The notes below the pieces were generated by a model. It was not told the DNA's origin and did not search any database. It worked only from the letters and a program-made list of their open reading frames with translations. The position numbers and the translations under genes are program-made. From NCBI GenBank assembly GCA_002329675.1, contig DCUA01000039.1:327-10892 (forward strand): a DNA stretch of 10,566 bases. Direction: 5' to 3'. Each line of letters begins with the position of its first letter. Position 1 is the stretch's first letter. This stretch comes from Firmicutes bacterium UBA1426 (GTDB lineage Bacteria > Bacillota > Clostridia > Peptostreptococcales > Anaerovoracaceae). Shown here piece by piece: positions 6,726 through 10,566 of this stretch.

Positions 6726-7937
6726 TTATTTCCTGAAAAAGTAATCTGTCAGTTCATAACCGTTTTCAAAAAGGAGGCCTTTGCTTCCTGAAGTCTCCCC
6801 ATATACGCGGGAAGGATCCGGCTCTGCCGGGTGGACGCTGTCGTACAGCACAAAAGGTACCGGCTCTCCCAGATGGGTCCGCATACGGATCGGCGTCTGA
6901 TGGTCGGGAAGGATCAGGAATCTATAGTCTTCACCGGATTGGTTAAGATAATCCACAACAGGGCCTACGATCTTCTCATCGATGAGTTCCATGGATCGTA
7001 TTTTACCGGACAGATCACCCTGATGAGAGCATTCGTCAGGACCTTCCAAATGAAGGAACACCAAATCGTTTCCTTCTTTAAAAGATTGGATCGCCGCTTC
7101 AACTTTTCCCTCATAGTTTGTATGGATCGTGCCCGTTGCACCCAATACCCCGACAGCTTTCAGCCCGGCACAAAGACCGATGCCTTTTATCAGATCTACA
7201 GCGGATATGGTCACACCCTTTACCTGATATTTGTCATAAAGCGGAGTCAGGTTCGGCTTTTTCCCCTGCCCCCAGATCCAGATGGAGTTTGCCGGATTCA
7301 GGCCTCTCTCTACCCTGGCAAGGTTGACAGGATGTTTCGATAGGATCTGGTAGCTCTTTATCATCATATCTTTGATAAATTCAGAACCTGAGCCTTTCGG
7401 AAGATGGTCTCCCGCTCTTTGTTCCAGCACATCGTGAGGAGGAGTCAGGTCATAATCCGTTCTGCCCTCGTGTACAATCATGGCATGTCGGTAGCTGAAA
7501 CCGGTATAAAACTTGACCCGGTCAGTAGCAAAGGCTCCATTAACTGCATCCATCAGCTCGGCCGCTTCCTCTGTGGTGATGTCTCCGGCACTGTGATCCG
7601 CTATGATCAGGTCTTCGTAATTTCCATTTCCTTTCAGCGTGACCAGGTTGCAGCGAAATGCCACATCGGTAGCGGACATATCGATACCCATGCTCACCGC
7701 TTCCAGTGGAGATCTTCCCGTATGAAAGATTTTAGGATCATACCCCATTACGGAGAGATTAGCCGCATCACTTCCCGGCGCCATGCCATCAGGTATAGTG
7801 TTCACCATTCCTACAGTTCCATGAGCTGCCAGTGAATTAATATTTTTCAGATCGGCTGCTTCCAGAGGTGTCTTTCCTCCCAATTCTTCCAGGGGCTCGT
7901 CACCGGCACCGTCTGTAACTAAAATCAGATACTTCAT
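6726..7937 (-). CDS. Cofactor-independent phosphoglycerate mutase, archaeal (ApgM-like) type
   Basis: This 403-residue alkaline-phosphatase-superfamily enzyme would interconvert 3- and 2-phosphoglycerate without 2,3-bisphosphoglycerate. Metal and catalytic landmarks are Asp9 in VTDGAGD, Ser56 in APGSDAAN, the TGRSPLEA segment, HLEGPDECSHQGD and LPDHQTPIRMRTH. It is close to the bacterial subfamily annotated either as ApgM-like mutase or as a proposed non-orthologous homoserine kinase (TIGR02535, from memory). The ELGGKTPLEAAD, NPANSIWIWGQG and GATGTIHTNYEGK stretches fit that subfamily. The neighbouring serC-serA genes, which draw on 3-phosphoglycerate, fit the mutase role slightly better, and no threonine gene is in view. 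The start codon is clear, but the AAGGG upstream is rather far away (14 bases), so translation may be modest. It heads a probable two-gene transcript with the carboxypeptidase. Confidence 0.88.
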   Translation of the reverse strand: MKYLILVTDGAGDEPLEELGGKTPLEAADLKNINSLAAHGTVGMVNTIPDGMAPGSDAANLSVMGYDPKIFHTGRSPLEAVSMGIDMSATDVAFRCNLVTLKGNGNYEDLIIADHSAGDITTEEAAELMDAVNGAFATDRVKFYTGFSYRHAMIVHEGRTDYDLTPPHDVLEQRAGDHLPKGSGSEFIKDMMIKSYQILSKHPVNLARVERGLNPANSIWIWGQGKKPNLTPLYDKYQVKGVTISAVDLIKGIGLCAGLKAVGVLGATGTIHTNYEGKVEAAIQSFKEGNDLVFLHLEGPDECSHQGDLSGKIRSMELIDEKIVGPVVDYLNQSGEDYRFLILPDHQTPIRMRTHLGEPVPFVLYDSVHPAEPDPSRVYGETSGSKGLLFENGYELTDYFFRK

Positions 7938-8100
7938 CTTATTCTTTGCTTCCCTTCTCTATTCTGTTGCCTTTGAAACTTGTATAACAAGAATACAGAT
8001 TCCCTGTGCCCCCCGGTTCTATAACCTGTGGACAAGAAATCCGTTCGAAATCCATACACTTTTGTTTCGACATTTTTCGCTATACGATATAATAGTTTAC

Positions 8101-8216
8101 CATAGGTAGGGCCGCGCAAACAAGACATAAAAAATGGTTCCTTTAATTCCGCGATCCTTTTGTATAATTATAAAACTGTGCTGGATAGCCTCTACCTATT
8201 TAACTTGAAAGGCTAA
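8101..8216 (+). ncRNA. Possible structured RNA upstream of serC (speculative)
   Basis: ATAGGTAGGGC (8102-8112) can pair with GCC-T-CTACCTAT (8188-8199), an 11-bp helix with one bulge closing about 75 bases. A TATAAT at 8088-8093 would start transcription almost exactly at the 5' strand of this helix, as expected for an RNA gene or leader element. TAGCC (8186-8190) can instead pair with GGCTA (8211-8215), followed by a U-rich stretch, so two competing folds exist. No known family was recognised, the -35 is poor and no strong terminator follows. Confidence 0.25.
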
Positions 8217-8233
8217 GGTTCTTTTGATATAAT
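8205..8233 (+). promoter_or_regulatory. Sigma-A promoter for serC-serA
   Basis: TTGAAA (8205-8210) and TATAAT (8228-8233) are 17 bases apart. Transcription should begin near 8240, giving a leader of about 80 bases that includes the palindrome at 8264-8282. Confidence 0.8.
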
Positions 8234-8263
8234 AACCTTTATTATATTTATGTAGAAATTACC

Positions 8264-8282
8264 CGCGGAGCCCGGCTCCGCG
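8264..8282. repeat. GC-rich palindrome in the serC leader
   Basis: CGCGGAGCC and GGCTCCGCG form perfect 9-base arms around one C (about 8 pairs with a 3-base loop in RNA). No U-tract follows on either strand, so it is not a standard terminator. It lies between the serC transcription start and ribosome binding site and could be an operator or an mRNA-stability hairpin. Confidence 0.7.
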
Positions 8283-8319
8283 AGGAGTAAAATATAGCCC
8301 GACGCTTGGAGGTATTGTA

Positions 8320-9408
8320 ATGAGTACAAACAGAGTATATAACTTTTCTGCCGGACCTTCTATGCTGCCCCTCCCTGTTCTGGAGCAGGCCGCCAGGGAA
8401 ATGGTCAACTACAATGACAGTGGCATGTCTGTTATGGAAATGAGCCACCGATCAAAGGAGTTCGAACAGATTATTCAAACGGCAGAGCAGGATCTAAGGG
8501 AGCTCATGTCCATCCCCCACTCCTACAAAGTTCTCTTTTTACAGGGTGGCGGTTACCTGCAGTTCTCTATGATTCCCATAAATCTCTTTCACAATTCCAG
8601 AAAAGCAGATTTTATAATTACCGGCAGCTGGGCGAAAAACGCAACCAAAGAAGCAGCAAAGCTGGGCCAGGTGAATATACTGGCTACATCAGAACCGGAT
8701 ACTTTCACATATATACCTGCTGTAGATAAAAACAAGTTTTCGGAAGATGCGGATTACTTCTACATCACATACAACAATACGATATACGGCACAAGGTATA
8801 CAGACATCCCCGATACCGGAGATGTCCCCCTGGTGGCCGACCTCTCTTCTATGATCCTCTCAGAGGAACTGGATATCAGCAAATTCGGATTGGTCTTCGC
8901 CGGGGCACAGAAGAACATCGGGCCTGCCGGTGTCACCATCGTCATCATCCGTGAAGATCTGATCGGCCTGGCACCGGAGGGAACGCCCAGCATGCTGGAC
9001 TATAAGGTCCATGCGAATGCAAATTCCCTGTTCAACACCCCACCCTGCTACTCCATCTATATGGCGGGGCTCACCTTCAAATGGGTAAAGGAACAGGGCG
9101 GTGTTGCCGCTATGCAGAAGAAAAACGAGGAGAAGGCTGCCCTCCTTTACAACGCCATCGAGGATAGTCGGTTATTCCGATGTCCGGTGGCCGACAAAGA
9201 CCGCTCCCTTATGAACGTGGTCTTTGTCACCGGCGATGAAGCCAAAGACAAAAAGTTCATCGCCGAAGCCAAGGCCCGGGGTCTTGTCAACCTTGGCGGC
9301 CACCGCAGTGTCGGCGGCATGAGGGCCAGCATCTACAACGCAATGCCTCGCGAGGGCGTTGAAGCACTGATTGCATTTATGAAAGAGTTTGAGCGAAATA
9401 ATAGATAA
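8320..9408 (+). CDS. serC: Phosphoserine aminotransferase
   Basis: SerC is a PLP enzyme converting 3-phosphohydroxypyruvate and glutamate to phosphoserine and 2-oxoglutarate, the second step of serine synthesis. The 362 residues are of normal length. Landmarks are NFSAGPSMLP near the N-terminus, GMSVMEMSHRS (35-45), QGGGYLQF (75-82), YNNTIYGT (151-158), and the PLP lysine Lys198 in FAGAQKNIGPAG. The C-terminal part ends with GLVNLGGHRSVGGMRASIYNA. The phosphate-binding loop usually reads QGGASLQF or QGGATQQF; GGGYLQF here is a small variation. The start has GGAGG 7 bases upstream. serA follows after 10 bases, so the two form an operon driven by the promoter at 8205-8233. The substrate is made by the downstream gene product. 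Confidence 0.97.
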   Translation: MSTNRVYNFSAGPSMLPLPVLEQAAREMVNYNDSGMSVMEMSHRSKEFEQIIQTAEQDLRELMSIPHSYKVLFLQGGGYLQFSMIPINLFHNSRKADFIITGSWAKNATKEAAKLGQVNILATSEPDTFTYIPAVDKNKFSEDADYFYITYNNTIYGTRYTDIPDTGDVPLVADLSSMILSEELDISKFGLVFAGAQKNIGPAGVTIVIIREDLIGLAPEGTPSMLDYKVHANANSLFNTPPCYSIYMAGLTFKWVKEQGGVAAMQKKNEEKAALLYNAIEDSRLFRCPVADKDRSLMNVVFVTGDEAKDKKFIAEAKARGLVNLGGHRSVGGMRASIYNAMPREGVEALIAFMKEFERNNR

Positions 9409-9418
9409 GGAGTTTCAA

Positions 9419-10566
9419 ATGTACAAGATCGCAACACTCAATAAAATATCTGAAAAAGGGATCGCCTGCTTTTCCGACAACTATGAAATGACGGATAATA
9501 TAGATGAGGCTCATGGGATCCTGGTGAGAAGCCAGGATATGAGAACCATGGATTTCTCAGATAACCTTCTGGCCATTGCACGGGCCGGAGCCGGAGTAAA
9601 CAACATTCCGCTGGATGTATGCTCAGAAAAAGGCATCGTGGTTTTTAACACACCCGGAGCAAACGCCAATGCGGTAAAAGAGCTGGTTCTCACCGGCCTT
9701 CTTATGTCTGCAAGGAACCTGACAAGCGCCATAGCCTGGACAAAATCGCTTTCTGCAACATCGGACATCCCCAGAGTAGTGGAAAAAAACAAGTCCAAAT
9801 TTGCGGGCCACGAAATCAAAGGAAGGACCCTGGGCGTCATTGGACTCGGCTCTATTGGTGTAATGGTAGCCAATGCAGCGGAAAGTCTGGGTATGAGGGT
9901 CCTGGGCTATGACCCCTATATCACCATATCATCTGCCCACGAACTCTCCCCCTCCGTGCATATAATCGAGTCATTGGATACGCTGCTGCCCCAGTGCGAT
10001 TATGTGACCATTCACGTTCCTTTTATGGAGAACACCAAAGAAATGATCGACAAGTCCCGTCTCAGGCTTATGAAGAAAAATGTCTGCCTGTTGAATTTCT
10101 CAAGGGATCAGATCGTTAAGGAATTCGACGTGATCGAAGCTATCGACAGGGGATTTATTCGGACCTATGTGACGGACTTCCCCAATGAAAACTACCTGGG
10201 CAGAGACCAGATCATCTGCATCCCCCATCTGGGAGCATCAACCCATGAGTCAGAGGACAATTGCGCTGTTATGGCCGTTGAGGAGATCATCGATTATCTG
10301 GAGAACGGCAACATTCGTAACTCCGTAAACTTTCCGTCCTGCAGTCTGGGGCTCTGCACCACTGTCGCCCGTCTTGTGGTGCTGAATAAAAACATCCCCT
10401 CAATGCTGGGACGGATAACAGGTGCCTTAGCTGATATGAACGTGAACATCAGCGACCTGATCAACCGTAGCAAGGGCGACTATGCAGTTACAATGGTAGA
10501 TCTTGACTCGAGGGTAGATGAGCAGCAGCTTAAGAAAGCGCTGAGCTTTGACGGAATCGTTTCCAT
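9419..10566 (+). CDS. serA: D-3-phosphoglycerate dehydrogenase, C-terminal end cut by window edge
   Basis: SerA oxidises 3-phosphoglycerate to 3-phosphohydroxypyruvate with NAD+, the committing step of serine synthesis. The frame is open through 382 codons to the window edge and is probably nearly complete, since the short clostridial form is about 385-390 residues. The NAD-binding loop is GLGSIG (142-147). The catalytic set is Arg229 in NFSRDQIV, Glu257 in DFPNENY and His270 in PHLGAST. The arginine motif usually reads SRG, here SRD. A C-terminal ACT domain begins near residue 320 (NIPSMLGRITGALADMNVNI), which suggests serine feedback control. There is no extra intervening domain. The start has AAGGAG overlapping the serC stop, 6 bases upstream, so translation of the two genes is tightly linked. 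Confidence 0.96.
   Translation, partial: MYKIATLNKISEKGIACFSDNYEMTDNIDEAHGILVRSQDMRTMDFSDNLLAIARAGAGVNNIPLDVCSEKGIVVFNTPGANANAVKELVLTGLLMSARNLTSAIAWTKSLSATSDIPRVVEKNKSKFAGHEIKGRTLGVIGLGSIGVMVANAAESLGMRVLGYDPYITISSAHELSPSVHIIESLDTLLPQCDYVTIHVPFMENTKEMIDKSRLRLMKKNVCLLNFSRDQIVKEFDVIEAIDRGFIRTYVTDFPNENYLGRDQIICIPHLGASTHESEDNCAVMAVEEIIDYLENGNIRNSVNFPSCSLGLCTTVARLVVLNKNIPSMLGRITGALADMNVNISDLINRSKGDYAVTMVDLDSRVDEQQLKKALSFDGIVS

Larger units (their letters stand above)
7938..8319. other. 382-bp divergent intergenic region between phosphoglycerate mutase and serC
   Basis: No plausible gene is seen. From left to right it holds an inverted repeat CTTGT-ATA-ACAAG (7979-7991), on whose minus strand a weak extended -10 (TGTTATACA) could serve the mutase gene. 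Then come a plus-strand TATAAT at 8088-8093 with a poor -35, a possible folded RNA (8101-8216), a second isolated TATAAT (8163-8168), the strong serC promoter (8205-8233) and a GC palindrome (8264-8282) before the serC ribosome binding site (GGAGG, 8308-8312). Confidence 0.7.

Noticed and set aside
8019..8036. TGTGGACAAG and other DnaA-box-like 9-mers in the intergenic regions.
   Set aside because: They are single, imperfect matches without clustering or an A/T-rich unwinding region next to dnaA or dnaN.
8104..8115. GGTAGGGCCGCG, resembling the T-box core (GGTGGNACCGCG) upstream of serC.
   Set aside because: The essential TGGN is missing, no T-box stem I region precedes it (a candidate promoter lies only about 15 bases upstream), and no paired terminator follows.
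8163..8168. A further TATAAT 5' of serC.
   Set aside because: It has no -35 at a suitable distance and no TGn extension, and it sits within an A/T-rich palindrome (TATAATTATA).

Overview
The window looks like chromosomal housekeeping DNA from a low-to-mid GC Gram-positive anaerobe of the Clostridia. Evidence for this is a Bacillus-type PurR, SpoVG, strong GGAGG-type ribosome binding sites, sigma-A promoters and a clostridial short SerA. The genus cannot be fixed from the sequence. A Clostridiales Family XIII type organism is only a guess. No prophage, CRISPR array, insertion sequence, tRNA or rRNA is visible.

Left block (1-3532, all minus strand): purR - spoVG - glmU C-terminal domain - prs - pth (cut by the window edge). 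This is the order known from Bacillus subtilis (purR-yabJ-spoVG-glmU-prs-ctc-pth), but yabJ and ctc are absent and the glmU position holds only the acetyltransferase half. purR, spoVG and glmU each have a readable sigma-A promoter, and a hairpin terminator separates spoVG from glmU-prs-pth. The block joins purine/PRPP supply, UDP-GlcNAc synthesis and translation maintenance.

Middle block (3533-7937): murC (plus) diverges from purR and converges on a minus-strand pair, an archaeal-type cofactor-independent phosphoglycerate mutase followed by a D,D-carboxypeptidase. murC and the carboxypeptidase both serve peptidoglycan. The murC leader carries a 33-bp tandem repeat built on a GGGGTCAGACCCC palindrome. 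A related motif lies at the carboxypeptidase stop codon beyond murC, and a 128-bp nested inverted repeat fills the convergent gap.

Right block (7938-10566): a 382-bp divergent intergenic region with a strong serC promoter, a GC-rich leader palindrome and a possible structured RNA, followed by serC and serA (serA cut by the right edge). These are two steps of serine synthesis from 3-phosphoglycerate, next to the putative phosphoglycerate mutase.

No wholly new system was found. The items most worth following are the stand-alone GlmU acetyltransferase at the normal glmU locus, the repeats bracketing murC, the nested inverted repeat, and the possible RNA upstream of serC.
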